Origin: Petrachloros mirabilis ULC683
Lineage (GTDB): Bacteria > Cyanobacteriota > Cyanobacteriia > Thermosynechococcales > Thermosynechococcaceae
Direction of reading: 5' to 3'
DNA length: 64,000 bases
Assembly: GCF_009939295.1 (NCBI RefSeq)
Contig: NZ_WVIC01000002.1
Span: 117,117 to 181,116, forward strand
A program made the translations under genes and the position numbers. The notes under the pieces were generated by a model, which saw nothing but the letters and a program-made list of their open reading frames with translations, was not told the origin of the DNA and made no database searches. Shown one piece after another: positions 8,106 to 16,349 of the stretch. Position 1 is the stretch's first letter. Each line of letters begins with the position of its first letter.

Positions 8106-11009
8106 CTAACCCTCTGGCTCCAACATCGACACGGTGCCCAGATTGCCGTCCAGGTAAACCCGTTGGCCATCTCGCAACCATTCAGTGGCGTGGGGAATAT
8201 CCATCACTGCGGGGATGCCATATTCTCGCGCCACGATGGCTCCATGAGATAATCGCCCCCCCACCTCAGCGATAATGCCACCTGCCCTTGCCAGTAGCGG
8301 TGCCCAGCCCGCATCGGTATAGGGCACCACTAAAATGGTGGTGCGGTCAATCTCCCCACTCAGATCTCGCAGAGATTTCAACACCTTCACACGGCCTTCG
8401 AGGGCACCGGGGCTGGCAGCAATGCCCTGCCTGTGAGCGGTATCAAGCTGTGGCTGGCGGCTCAAGGTATGGCGGGGCGGTGGAGTGCCATAGATCACAA
8501 AGGGAACTTGGGTGAGAGCTTGATCTTGGCCAAATTGCGATCGCCGCTCTGCAATCACAGACCCCAAGGCCAATAGACCCTGGGGTTCAGCCACACCCCC
8601 CCGAACCTCACGTAGCTTCAGAAAGAAAATATCCCCTGGGGTTTGGAGTTGATGGGCTGCCAGCCAATTCTTTTCTATGGACAACACATGGACACGCAGA
8701 TGAGCCAGCAGTTGATTATAGACTGTGGCCACTTTACCCTTGAGAGACAATCGCGCTTGTACCTGCTGAACCTGCCAAGTTTGGCCAAGGACAGCGGGGG
8801 TAGGGGGTGAAGGGTGACTCACCAGTTGCGCTAGCAGCTCACGGACTGGATGGGGATCTTCTCGCCAGGTGGGAACGGCAATATCGGTTGCCACTTCGCT
8901 CAGATGCCCATACTGATCCAGAAATTGCTCCAGTTGAGCCAAAATGCTGTCTCCATCTGGCAGCTCTTCTAGGGTGGCAAAGAGTTGAGCAGCCGTCCAA
9001 TGGGGGTGTGTCTGTTGATCTCCGAGGAGGTTCCGGCAGGCAGCAGCCAGATTTTGGAGCGATCGCAGGGCTTGGGTTTCTGGCAAGACACCGGTTTCAA
9101 GGGCAGCATCGGGTACCTTGAGAATGGCTTGCCGCAGTGCCGCACTCAGGGGAGCCAGAATGCTGAAATAGGTCGCCTTTTTCAGCACCGTGAGCAGGGT
9201 GTCTATCTGAGTTAACACCTGTTCAGGGGAAAGGGTCGAGAGCGACTGATCAGCCAGTTGCTGCAACAGCGGTTGAAAGTGGGTCTGATCGGCCTGGTCA
9301 AAATCGTTATCCAGACGCCATTCTCGCCGCACTAATCGCCACAAGCCCGGTATATTCCGCAAGGTAGACCCCAGGGAGGGGCGGCTGATCGAGGCCCCCC
9401 GCGTCAGAAATTCCAGACTTTCAGGGGGTAAGCCCATCCGCCGAAAAATATCCCCTAGCAGGGTGGCATTGAAGTAAGCCCGACTGTAGTGCAGGGTTGC
9501 GGTTTCCCGAAAGTTTAAGCCCTGAGCCCGGTTAGCCAGCACCAGGGTAAACAAATCGCCCCAGGCTCCGCAGGTGAGGGGCTGGTTAACCGACCAAGTG
9601 AGCGGGTGAATTACCCCTGGAATCACCTCAGCGGCAATTTTGCGAGTCCAAATAGGCTGAAGGGTAGTAATGGGTCGCGCTTGCAGGAGCCACAGAGTGT
9701 GGCCATCGTAAGTCCACTCCACATCTTGGGGGAGCCCATGGTAGCGGCTTTCTAGTTCTCTAGCCAGGTGTGCCGCCTGCTGAACCAGAGATCTGGGCAC
9801 GACTCCGGTTTGGCCTTCTACAATCAGGTCTTCGGTGTGAACTGCATCTCCGCCTTCTGGGAACCGCACCCGATACTGCTCTGGTGTGACTTGGCCTGAG
9901 ACAACTAGGCTGGCCGCTCCGGGCAGACATTCTACTGCGACCCAATTTTCGTCCCCGGCTAAAGGGTCACGGCTAAAGGCGACGCCGGAAAAAATCCCGT
10001 CAATTTGGTGTTGCACCAAAATGGCCATGCCACCCTCTGCCACCCCTCGATCTTGGCGATACTGAACGGCGTGGAATTGACTGTAGGCATCCTGACAGTC
10101 TGCAATGGCTTCTCGCAGAATTGCCCGGGACTGCACCCCCAAAAAAGTTTGGTATTGACCCGCTGCCGAGGCTCCTTCTGCATCTTCTCCAATTGCTGAA
10201 GATCTGACCACCAAAGGGTTCTGAGGGCTTGGCTCCAAGGTCATGATCAGAGGCTCTGCGTCATCTCCAGGGGGTAGAACCCAACCCTGGGGAACTGAAT
10301 AGCCCCATTGTTTGAGCTGGGCTAGGGTGGCCGCCTTGGCTCCAACTTTACGAGCCTCTAAGGCTTGATCTAGGGATAGAAGGGTACGATCGCCTCGAAA
10401 AAATTGAAACATGGGCTGGGAATCTGCCTGGGCTTGTTGAGGGCTAAGAGCCAGATCGTCGGGGATCTGCTGGTAAATCCAGGCCATGAGCGCAGAGAGT
10501 GCGATCGCAGCCAAAGTTTCCGGCACATCCTGACGCAACAGCGCGATTGTCATGGGGAGGAGCAATAGCACCAGGTGGCGACCGCGTTGGCGCTCCCGCA
10601 CTAGCGTAAAACTGACGCCCCCGATCACAAAAACTGCGAGAGCAACCTGCCAGCTATAGACGACGATCCCCCAGGCGACATTGGTGGTGCCCGCTCCCCG
10701 ACCCAACCAGTATCGTCCAGCGACCAAGGCAATCAAGGCCACCAGTTGCCAGGTCGCATCTGCCGGAAACACCCCCCGAGCTGCCAGGACGGCGGCAATC
10801 CCCTTGGCCGCCTCGAACAACACCGCCAAAATGCCGATGACCGAGCCGCCATGGTAAAACGCTGCCGACACTCCCACGTTGCCAGTCCCCAACTCAGCCA
10901 ACCGTTTGCCGGTTAGCAGTTGGGTCAGCCAGCCTGTGATCGGCAGTCCCCCAATGCCAAAGCAGCCCACCAGGAGCAAAAGCGCTCCCCAAACTTGCGC
11001 ATACATCAT
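8106..11009 (-). CDS. PlsY-like membrane domain fused to PEP synthase / rifampin phosphotransferase-like domains
   Basis: A 967-residue fusion. Residues about 1-195 contain five or six membrane helices and degenerate PlsY glycerol-3-phosphate acyltransferase motifs (GTGNVG in place of GSGNIG, EAAKG in place of DxxKG). Residues about 205-455 form a PPDK/PEP-synthase ATP-grasp domain with KAATLAQLKQWGYSVPQGW, VVRSSAIGEDA and the closing LLQARPIT. A long linker leads to the C-terminal phospho-histidine domain with GGRLSHGAIVAREYGIP and catalytic His922. A dedicated PEP/pyruvate-binding barrel is not evident, so the architecture is closer to rifampin phosphotransferases than to true PEP synthase. 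Substrate unknown; a membrane-coupled phosphotransfer is inferred. Confidence 0.8.
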   Translation of the reverse strand: MMYAQVWGALLLLVGCFGIGGLPITGWLTQLLTGKRLAELGTGNVGVSAAFYHGGSVIGILAVLFEAAKGIAAVLAARGVFPADATWQLVALIALVAGRYWLGRGAGTTNVAWGIVVYSWQVALAVFVIGGVSFTLVRERQRGRHLVLLLLPMTIALLRQDVPETLAAIALSALMAWIYQQIPDDLALSPQQAQADSQPMFQFFRGDRTLLSLDQALEARKVGAKAATLAQLKQWGYSVPQGWVLPPGDDAEPLIMTLEPSPQNPLVVRSSAIGEDAEGASAAGQYQTFLGVQSRAILREAIADCQDAYSQFHAVQYRQDRGVAEGGMAILVQHQIDGIFSGVAFSRDPLAGDENWVAVECLPGAASLVVSGQVTPEQYRVRFPEGGDAVHTEDLIVEGQTGVVPRSLVQQAAHLARELESRYHGLPQDVEWTYDGHTLWLLQARPITTLQPIWTRKIAAEVIPGVIHPLTWSVNQPLTCGAWGDLFTLVLANRAQGLNFRETATLHYSRAYFNATLLGDIFRRMGLPPESLEFLTRGASISRPSLGSTLRNIPGLWRLVRREWRLDNDFDQADQTHFQPLLQQLADQSLSTLSPEQVLTQIDTLLTVLKKATYFSILAPLSAALRQAILKVPDAALETGVLPETQALRSLQNLAAACRNLLGDQQTHPHWTAAQLFATLEELPDGDSILAQLEQFLDQYGHLSEVATDIAVPTWREDPHPVRELLAQLVSHPSPPTPAVLGQTWQVQQVQARLSLKGKVATVYNQLLAHLRVHVLSIEKNWLAAHQLQTPGDIFFLKLREVRGGVAEPQGLLALGSVIAERRSQFGQDQALTQVPFVIYGTPPPRHTLSRQPQLDTAHRQGIAASPGALEGRVKVLKSLRDLSGEIDRTTILVVPYTDAGWAPLLARAGGIIAEVGGRLSHGAIVAREYGIPAVMDIPHATEWLRDGQRVYLDGNLGTVSMLEPEG

Positions 11010-11130
11010 CAGCAGGTTCCCTGTTCCAATTCCAAATGCATCAGCAGAACCCAGTTGTTCTTAATTATGCCGCCGGAACGGGAAACCTCAAAAAACTCTC
11101 AAGGTCAAAACTCTGAACCCCACGCTCCCT

Positions 11131-11403
11131 TCATCCTACAGGAGCCAGTTGTCGGGCCAATGGCTTGGGTGCTGGGCAGGGGATCTCACAAGTAATTGCG
11201 GCTGGAATAGACATCACCCGCAATTCGTGGGGGTAGCGAGGGCGGGGATCATTGACCAGCCAAATGGGGGGCACCATCACAGGATCATAGTAATCAATGA
11301 CATCAGACACCCCAGGTCGAGCCTTGAGTTCAACCGTTGCCCCCGGGGGGTACTCAAGTATCTCGTCCCAATCGGGAAGCTCAGGGGTGGCTTTGACATC
11401 CAT
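11131..11403 (-). CDS. Small conserved hypothetical protein
   Basis: A 90-residue soluble protein with no recognised domain. The central block YYDPVMVPPIWLVNDPRP is strongly patterned (aromatic, Pro and Asp rich), which argues for a real folded protein. The C-terminus ends in a Pro/Cys-containing stretch. It is transcribed leftward, upstream of and in the same direction as the PlsY/PEP-synthase fusion, with about 120 bases between them. Codon use resembles neighbours. Function not assigned. Confidence 0.6.
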   Translation of the reverse strand: MDVKATPELPDWDEILEYPPGATVELKARPGVSDVIDYYDPVMVPPIWLVNDPRPRYPHELRVMSIPAAITCEIPCPAPKPLARQLAPVG

Positions 11404-11529
11404 GATTCAGTGCAAAATGGTATTATTTGCTACTATTCTAGTTCGATTTGGACATGAAGCCAAATTTCTGTATTAAAAAATACAAAATTTAATTTGTGTC
11501 AGGAGTTCAAGACTAGTATGCCGTCAGGA

Positions 11530-11561
11530 AAATTTTGAGGGGTCGAAGACTCTCAAAATTT
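11530..11561. terminator. Inverted repeat, possible terminator
   Basis: AAATTTTGAG and CTCAAAATTT form a perfect 10 bp stem around a 12-base loop, about 80 bases beyond the stop codon of the leftward MFS gene. There is no clear T-run, so terminator function is tentative. The surrounding 11404-11642 interval is AT-rich and holds no gene. Confidence 0.4.
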
Positions 11562-11642
11562 AACCCTATTCTCCTTCTCTCGTGCAATTTACCCCTCAAA
11601 TCAAAACTGACAGGCTAGTCGGTTTGATTGGGTGGTGCCAAT

Positions 11643-12902
11643 TCAGACGGGGTCGCCCCATGGCAGCGTCGGTTTTTCCTGTCTAAACAGGGGAATCGCC
11701 AGTATTGCAGATAGAAGCTGGACACCGCCAAACAACGCCAGGGTAGGAACAAAGCCCCAGCGCAACACTTCCCCGAAGATTAAGCTGCCGACGCCAAATC
11801 CGGTAAATAGGGCAAATACCTTCAGTCCCATAATTTGACCCAAGGTCTCATCCGTGCCCAAATCGCTGACAATACCGACAAAGAGCGGCTGGGTAAAGTC
11901 ATACCCCAAGGACAGCACCAAAATAGCAGCCGTGGTGGCAAAGGTCGGAATCTCTGGAATCATCGCCAGTCCAGCGACCGCTGCCATAGCCAGTCCCGGC
12001 GGGATTAGCCAGCGACGCCCCCACCGATCTACGGCTCGACCAATCAAGCCACTAAAAATCAAACCAGGGATGCCATAGCCCAAAATGGTCAATCCAATTC
12101 TCAGTTCGCCCATGCCATAGCGCTCGGTTAAATATAAGCCCAGCCAGGTATAGACCCCAGAATGGTAGATGCCGTTCCACAACACATAGCCATAGGTGCG
12201 ACATCCCCGAGCGTGGGAGAGAACGGCTCGATACCCCGCAAAAATCTGAGATAGGGTGGGTAGTTTTTCCACTTTGGGGGCGTCAAAGAGGGCACCATAT
12301 CGTCGCAGGTGCCACAGGACAAGCGCCGCAGCGGTGGCAGTCCCGATAAATAAAAATTGCCAGCCCGTGAAGGGCTCTAAAATGGCACCGCCAGCGGAAC
12401 CCACAGCCATTCCCCCCTCCATGGCGGCAAAAACCAGCCCCAGCTTGGCGCCCCGCTGGTGATAGGGAAACAAGTCTCCAATCAGGGCAAAGGTCAAAGG
12501 AATGACGCCACTAGCCGCCAACCCGGTTAACAAACGCCACAGGGTCATTTGAGTCGCCGTTTGAGCCGTAGCCGTAAGGGCAGTACACAGAATAAACACC
12601 CCCAGGGAAATGCGCATGACTGGCCACCGGCCAAAGCGATCGGACAAAATTCCGTAGAACAACGCCGCGAGTGCATAGGCCAGCATATAGGCGGGGACGA
12701 TCAGGCCAATCTCCTGGGCGGGAACCTGAAATAGCATTGCTAGGCGTGGAATCAGCGGGGCAATCATATAGCCCTGTAAGAAAATTAAACCCGCTGCGAT
12801 CGCCAACAACTGAAACATCCGCTCGTGCTGACGCAGCCGCTGGTTTTGATCTATTTCTTCACGGTGACTGCGGTTGAATTCCTGCGGTTCAAAGTCAGGC
12901 AT
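11643..12902 (-). CDS. MFS transporter, drug-efflux type
   Basis: About 419 residues with twelve predicted membrane helices. The motif-A loop between helices 2 and 3 reads GILSDRFGRWPVMR, the major facilitator signature, and a weaker copy (GRAVDRWGRRW) follows helix 8. The N-terminal 40 residues are charged and cytosolic. The closest look is to bacterial drug and sugar efflux antiporters; no substrate can be named. The ATG at 12902 has a GGAG about 11 bases upstream and is preferred to a GTG at 12914, whose purine run is too close. Confidence 0.85.
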   Translation of the reverse strand: MPDFEPQEFNRSHREEIDQNQRLRQHERMFQLLAIAAGLIFLQGYMIAPLIPRLAMLFQVPAQEIGLIVPAYMLAYALAALFYGILSDRFGRWPVMRISLGVFILCTALTATAQTATQMTLWRLLTGLAASGVIPLTFALIGDLFPYHQRGAKLGLVFAAMEGGMAVGSAGGAILEPFTGWQFLFIGTATAAALVLWHLRRYGALFDAPKVEKLPTLSQIFAGYRAVLSHARGCRTYGYVLWNGIYHSGVYTWLGLYLTERYGMGELRIGLTILGYGIPGLIFSGLIGRAVDRWGRRWLIPPGLAMAAVAGLAMIPEIPTFATTAAILVLSLGYDFTQPLFVGIVSDLGTDETLGQIMGLKVFALFTGFGVGSLIFGEVLRWGFVPTLALFGGVQLLSAILAIPLFRQEKPTLPWGDPV

Positions 12903-13008
12903 GGCAATCCGCACTCCCCACGGCTTAAGTGCTTCCTAGATATTGTCAGGAAGTCTTGACCTTATAGAGTCTAAAGACCCAGCCCGAATTGGTCAAGCCA
13001 AGCAATAG

Positions 13009-13038
13009 CGCCTAGTGGTCTGTCAAGAATACTAGGCG
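13009..13038. repeat. Inverted repeat at the rlmD stop codon
   Basis: CGCCTAGT and ACTAGGCG form an 8 bp perfect stem that contains the TAG stop of rlmD. The loop side carries AGTGGTCTGTCAAG, a string I recall near other cyanobacterial repeats. It may serve as a 3'-end hairpin; no T-run follows. Confidence 0.35.
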
Positions 13039-14414
13039 TGAGAGGACGCGTGCAGAAAGGCAACACATTCGACGTGAGCCGTTTGGGGGAAAAAGTCAGC
13101 GGGTTGTACTCGATGCAGGTGATATCCCTGTTGGCAGAGAATGTGCAGATCCCGAGCTAGGGTTGCAGGGTTGCAGCTCATATAGACAATTCGGGGAGGC
13201 TGAAGTTGGCCAAGGTGCTGAAGCAAGCCCAGTGCGCAACCTTTACGAGGGGGGTCAAGAATGAACAGGTCTGCTTGTTGAATGGTAGAGAAACAATCTT
13301 CTACAGCACTGGTCGTAAACGTGACATTGGCAATGTGATTGAGTGCGGCATTGGCCTGGGCTTGAGCCACGGCAGCCCCTTGGATTTCAATTCCTAAAAC
13401 TGACTTAACCCGTTGGGCAATGGGCAGGGTGAGGGTGCCAATTCCGCAGTAGAGATCCACCACGCGCTCGTGACCTTGGAGTTGAAGATGGGTCAGGATA
13501 TTCTGCAACAAGGCTTCTGCCTGCTCGGTGTAGATCTGGAAAAAAGGAGTAGCCTCGATTTGCCAGGTCAGCCCCATGAATTGCTCGTACAGATAGGATC
13601 GCCCCGCAAGGCACTGGGTTTGCTCCCCAAAGATGCGGTTGGTGCGATCGCAGTTCACATTCACACAGACCCCCACCACATTTGGATAGCGCTGAAGCCA
13701 GTCTTGAGCCTGTTCTGCCAATCCGGGCAGATCCGAAGAAAACGCCACCAGAGTCACCAGAATTTCACCAGTCTGACGGCCAATCCGAAATCCCAGATGG
13801 CGGAGACCGCCTTGATGGCGTTGCTCATCATAAATGGGCCAGCTCTGCTGCTGAATATCCTGCTTGATCTCGGCTAGCAACGGATTTAAGCGCGGATCCT
13901 GAACCGGACATTGGTTCAAATTCACCAAGCGATGGCTACCCTTGCGGTAGTAGCCCGCCAACACCTGACCTGCCTGTCCCCGCTTCAGGGGATAGGTGAC
14001 CTTGTTGCGATAGCCCAAGGGATCCGGGGCTGCCAACACCGATTCAACTGGAGGATTGGGGATTTTGCCAATGCGCTGAAGCGCCTGAATGACTTGATTG
14101 CGTTTGGCTTGCAGTTGGTAAGCGTAATCTACCGTTTGCCACTGGCACCCCCCGCACTTATCGGCCACAATGCAGGCAGGTCGAATCCGGTGGGGAGAAG
14201 ACTCTAAAAGCTGGTTGAGGATGCCATGGGCATAGTTGGGCTTGACATGGGTGAGCCGCACTCGCACCCGATCACCCGGAACGCTATCGGGAACAAAAAC
14301 AATCTGACGATGCTCACCCCAATGAGCAACACCGGTTCCAGTGGCGCTGAGATCATCAATTTCAAGTTCAAGATATTGACCTGCTTTCCACAGGGGTGTG
14401 AGCGAATCTAACAA
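13032..14414 (-). CDS. rlmD: 23S rRNA (uracil-C5)-methyltransferase, RlmD/RumA family
   Basis: A 460-residue TrmA/RlmD-type enzyme that would methylate uridine C5 in 23S rRNA. An N-terminal TRAM domain (about 12-70, IDDLSATGTGVAH) precedes the iron-sulfur cysteines in ADKCGGCQW. The SAM domain has DLYCGIGTLTLPIA, the DPPRKGC loop and the catalytic-cysteine motif MSCNPATLARDL. A TTG start at 14414 has GAGG seven bases upstream and gives the expected N-terminus; no ATG is available before the TRAM domain. Exact target (U747 or U1939) cannot be decided from the sequence. Confidence 0.88.
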   Translation of the reverse strand: MLDSLTPLWKAGQYLELEIDDLSATGTGVAHWGEHRQIVFVPDSVPGDRVRVRLTHVKPNYAHGILNQLLESSPHRIRPACIVADKCGGCQWQTVDYAYQLQAKRNQVIQALQRIGKIPNPPVESVLAAPDPLGYRNKVTYPLKRGQAGQVLAGYYRKGSHRLVNLNQCPVQDPRLNPLLAEIKQDIQQQSWPIYDEQRHQGGLRHLGFRIGRQTGEILVTLVAFSSDLPGLAEQAQDWLQRYPNVVGVCVNVNCDRTNRIFGEQTQCLAGRSYLYEQFMGLTWQIEATPFFQIYTEQAEALLQNILTHLQLQGHERVVDLYCGIGTLTLPIAQRVKSVLGIEIQGAAVAQAQANAALNHIANVTFTTSAVEDCFSTIQQADLFILDPPRKGCALGLLQHLGQLQPPRIVYMSCNPATLARDLHILCQQGYHLHRVQPADFFPQTAHVECVAFLHASSHA

Positions 14415-14626
14415 CAGAGCACCTCATCAGACCTGCATGAAAATAGTTTTTTCGAGTGAACGTCTATTGTTGAGGATTTAAGGGTAGACCTCGATTCTCA
14501 ACTAACTTTGGTCAGAGTATTTTTTGACCATGGCCAGCCCATCCACAGATCCCATAGCAATCCTAAATCCGTTTTGAACCAAGACACCCTGCATAACCCC
14601 CCCGCTGTCACCTCTCCTGTTCTGGG

Positions 14627-14800
14627 CTACGGTGTACACACAAGTCTTGAAAAATTCAAAATCTTTGCACTCGCCCCCCTAGCCCCCCAATTCTGGGGGG
14701 AACTAGTTCTAACTTTCGGATTTCTCCCCCCAATTTTGGGGGGGTGGGGGGGCTAATGCAGCGTGGAACACGGAGAACTAGAGATGTGTGTACACGGTAG
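14627..14800. mobile_element. MITE, CTACnGTGTA-end family, core type a
   Basis: Terminal inverted repeats CTACGGTGTACACAC and GTGTGTACACGGTAG differ at one position. A TA lies at each boundary (c-TA-CGG and CGG-TA-g), as expected for IS630/Tc1-type insertion. The centre has two G/C hairpins (CCCCCCAATTCTGGGGGG and CCCCCCAATTTTGGGGGG) nearly the same as those of the GAG-end copy at 42701. No coding capacity. Confidence 0.8.
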
Positions 14801-14856
14801 CCTGTTCTGGAAGAGGGGCTGGGGGCGAAGGTCTTATGGAGTAACCTCTGCGATCG

Positions 14857-14906
14857 CAACAACAAAACCCTGGAGCACATCTACATCGGTCACCGCTTCA
14901 CGACCA
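14857..14906 (+). repeat. 50 bp fragment duplicated at 16231-16280
   Basis: This segment matches 16231-16280 at 48 of 50 bases. In one frame both copies read NNKTLE-x-IYIG-x-RFTT. The rest of the presumed parent gene is missing here, so it is a gene relic. A palindromic GTTCGCGTAGCG/TTGCGAAGC string of the small dispersed type follows near 14930. Confidence 0.7.
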
Positions 14907-14930
14907 ATTTTCCAAGGGGCGACACCGTTC

Positions 14931-15339
14931 GCGTAGCGTTGCGAAGCAAAATGCCTGGAAAAACTGTTTGAATTGTATTCAAACATGACCAGTAATGTCT
15001 AGCGACCTGGCCCCAAGCTGGGACATGCGGGTCGAGACATAATCACCTTCCATTGTTTGACTAAACTAAGTTCTGACGCTATATGCACATACAAAAATAC
15101 GCTGTTACAGGTATCGAGGATTTGTTGCTCTGTGGCTGAAATCACCTAAGCTCGCGACCTCAATATAGAATGAAATAACCCTGTCCTTACTGGGAGGATT
15201 CGGTTAATGGAGAATGGAAAATTGAAAATTGTCTTTTCTATTTAGATCAGAAGCCGCAGGCTTTGGGTGATTTTGGGTTCGACGCTATAATTTTGATGTT
15301 GTAATTGAGTCGTTCCGGGGATTGGAAGGAATTGCACCA
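14931..15339. other. Intergenic stretch without a recognisable gene
   Basis: About 400 bases between the relic repeat and mntA. I see short AT-rich strings (GAAAATTGAAAATTG near 15217) but no conserved reading frame, RNA gene or clear promoter. Likely eroded DNA at the edge of an accessory patch. Confidence 0.5.
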
Positions 15340-15633
15340 ATGGCACTATTGGATACCTTGAGAGAGCAGCGATCTCAGATCTTGCAAGTTGCAGCGCGGC
15401 ATGGAGCATTTAATGTTCGCGTGTTTGGCTCAGTCGTGTGGGGAGAAGAAACCGCAGAAAGCGACATTGATTTTTTGATTGATTATGACAAAGATCAGGC
15501 GACGGCTTGGTTTCCCGGCGGCCTATTAATGGATTTGCAAGATTTGCTAGGGCGCAAAGTCGATATTTTAACAGATCAGGGAATCAGCCCCCGGATTCGG
15601 GAAAAAGTTTTATCCGAAGCACAGCCTCTATGA
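15340..15633 (+). CDS. mntA: MntA-type nucleotidyltransferase antitoxin
   Basis: A 97-residue minimal nucleotidyltransferase. The active-site signature is present: a Gly-Ser pair in VFGSVVWGE followed by ESDIDFLIDY with the two metal-binding aspartates. In MntA-HepT systems this enzyme blocks its partner by AMPylating a tyrosine in the toxin's R-x4-H-x-Y motif. The ATG at 15340 has GGAAGG ten bases upstream, better than a TTG at 15322. Its TGA overlaps the ATG of hepT. The antitoxin looks intact although the toxin gene is interrupted. Confidence 0.87.
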   Translation: MALLDTLREQRSQILQVAARHGAFNVRVFGSVVWGEETAESDIDFLIDYDKDQATAWFPGGLLMDLQDLLGRKVDILTDQGISPRIREKVLSEAQPL

Positions 15634-15977
15634 TTTCTGAGCGCGATCGAGTCTACCTAGAGCACATTCTAGACTGCACCGCCCTGATTCAAACCTAAAC
15701 CCGCCCTGGCAAAGCCGACTTTATGGCAAATTCGCTCGTTCAGGATGCCGTATTGCGGCGGTTGCAAACAATGGCAGAATCGACTCAGCGGCTCTCTGAA
15801 GCCCTAAAGCTCACAGCACCTACGATCGACTGGCGGGCATTAGCGGGGTTTCGCAATGTTTTGGCTCATGATTATCTCGGTGGAATTGACCTTGAGCAAG
15901 TTTGGGCTGCGGTTGAGCGTTACTTGCCGGAATTAGAAACGGTATTGCAGAGATTCATGGACGAGGATGGACGATAA
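15630..15977 (+). pseudogene. hepT: HepT (HEPN) toxin interrupted by an in-frame stop
   Basis: Starting at the ATG overlapping mntA, the frame reads MISERDRVYLEHILDCTALIQT and hits TAA at 15696-15698, then continues in the same frame with TRPGKADFMANSLVQDAV to a normal end at 15977. Relatives usually have Tyr at this site, so one TAC to TAA change would explain it. The downstream part keeps the HEPN RNase motif RNVLAHDY, i.e. R-x4-H-x-Y. An internal ATG at 15723 could give an 84-residue fragment but lacks a ribosome site. Most likely an inactivated toxin; readthrough or restart is possible. Confidence 0.82.
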
Positions 15978-16065
15978 AGAACAAACCGCGATCGCAACTA
16001 TCTTCTCCGAAATGGATGCTGAAATCACCGCCCTCGAACAACGCCGCGACAAAACCCGTGCCCAA
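15967..16065 (+). pseudogene. Remnant of a type I restriction specificity subunit (HsdS tail)
   Basis: A 33-residue stretch overlapping the end of hepT contains IFSEMDAEITALEQRRDKTRA, the coiled-coil ending typical of HsdS proteins. The usual continuation (a Lys-Gln-Gly-Met-x-Gln-x-Leu-Leu-Thr-Gly block) is missing, and the frame turns into low-complexity Arg/Pro sequence. Neither HsdR nor HsdM is present. A degraded restriction-modification fragment. Confidence 0.6.
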
Positions 16066-16288
16066 AGACCTCTTCCACGAAGCCGTCCCCCAATACCCCC
16101 ACCTTGCGCGGCATTGTGCCCGACTGGGACGATCAGACTTGGGCGATCGCACCCTCCTCTGCCTGCCTGCCCAATCTTCAGGAACTTGGCTAGCGGCTGC
16201 CGTGCTGCCTGTGACCGATTCGCTGCTCGCCAACAACAAAACCCTGGAGCGCATCTACATCGGTCGCCGCTTCACGACCAGAAACTAG
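16016..16288 (+). pseudogene. Unidentified gene relic ending in the duplicated 50 bp segment
   Basis: In a second frame, 16016-16288 is open. It contains VPKDLFHEAV, faintly like the start of XisH proteins, then a Leu/Ala-rich stretch and ends NNKTLERIYIGRRFTTRN, the string duplicated at 14857. It has no good start codon of its own at the XisH-like point and the middle does not fit that family. Probably a chimera of gene fragments. Confidence 0.4.
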
Positions 16289-16349
16289 CAACCTCTGAAT
16301 GCACACCTGCTGACGGCGCTATTATAGGAACATTGATAAATATTAACTA

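Noticed and set aside
14508..14880. Open frames on both strands across the 14627 MITE
   Set aside because: They are translations of the repeat hairpins and ends; no start site or conservation.
16016..16288. Full XisH gene
   Set aside because: Only about ten residues (VPKDLFHEAV) resemble XisH; the rest does not, so it is listed as a relic.
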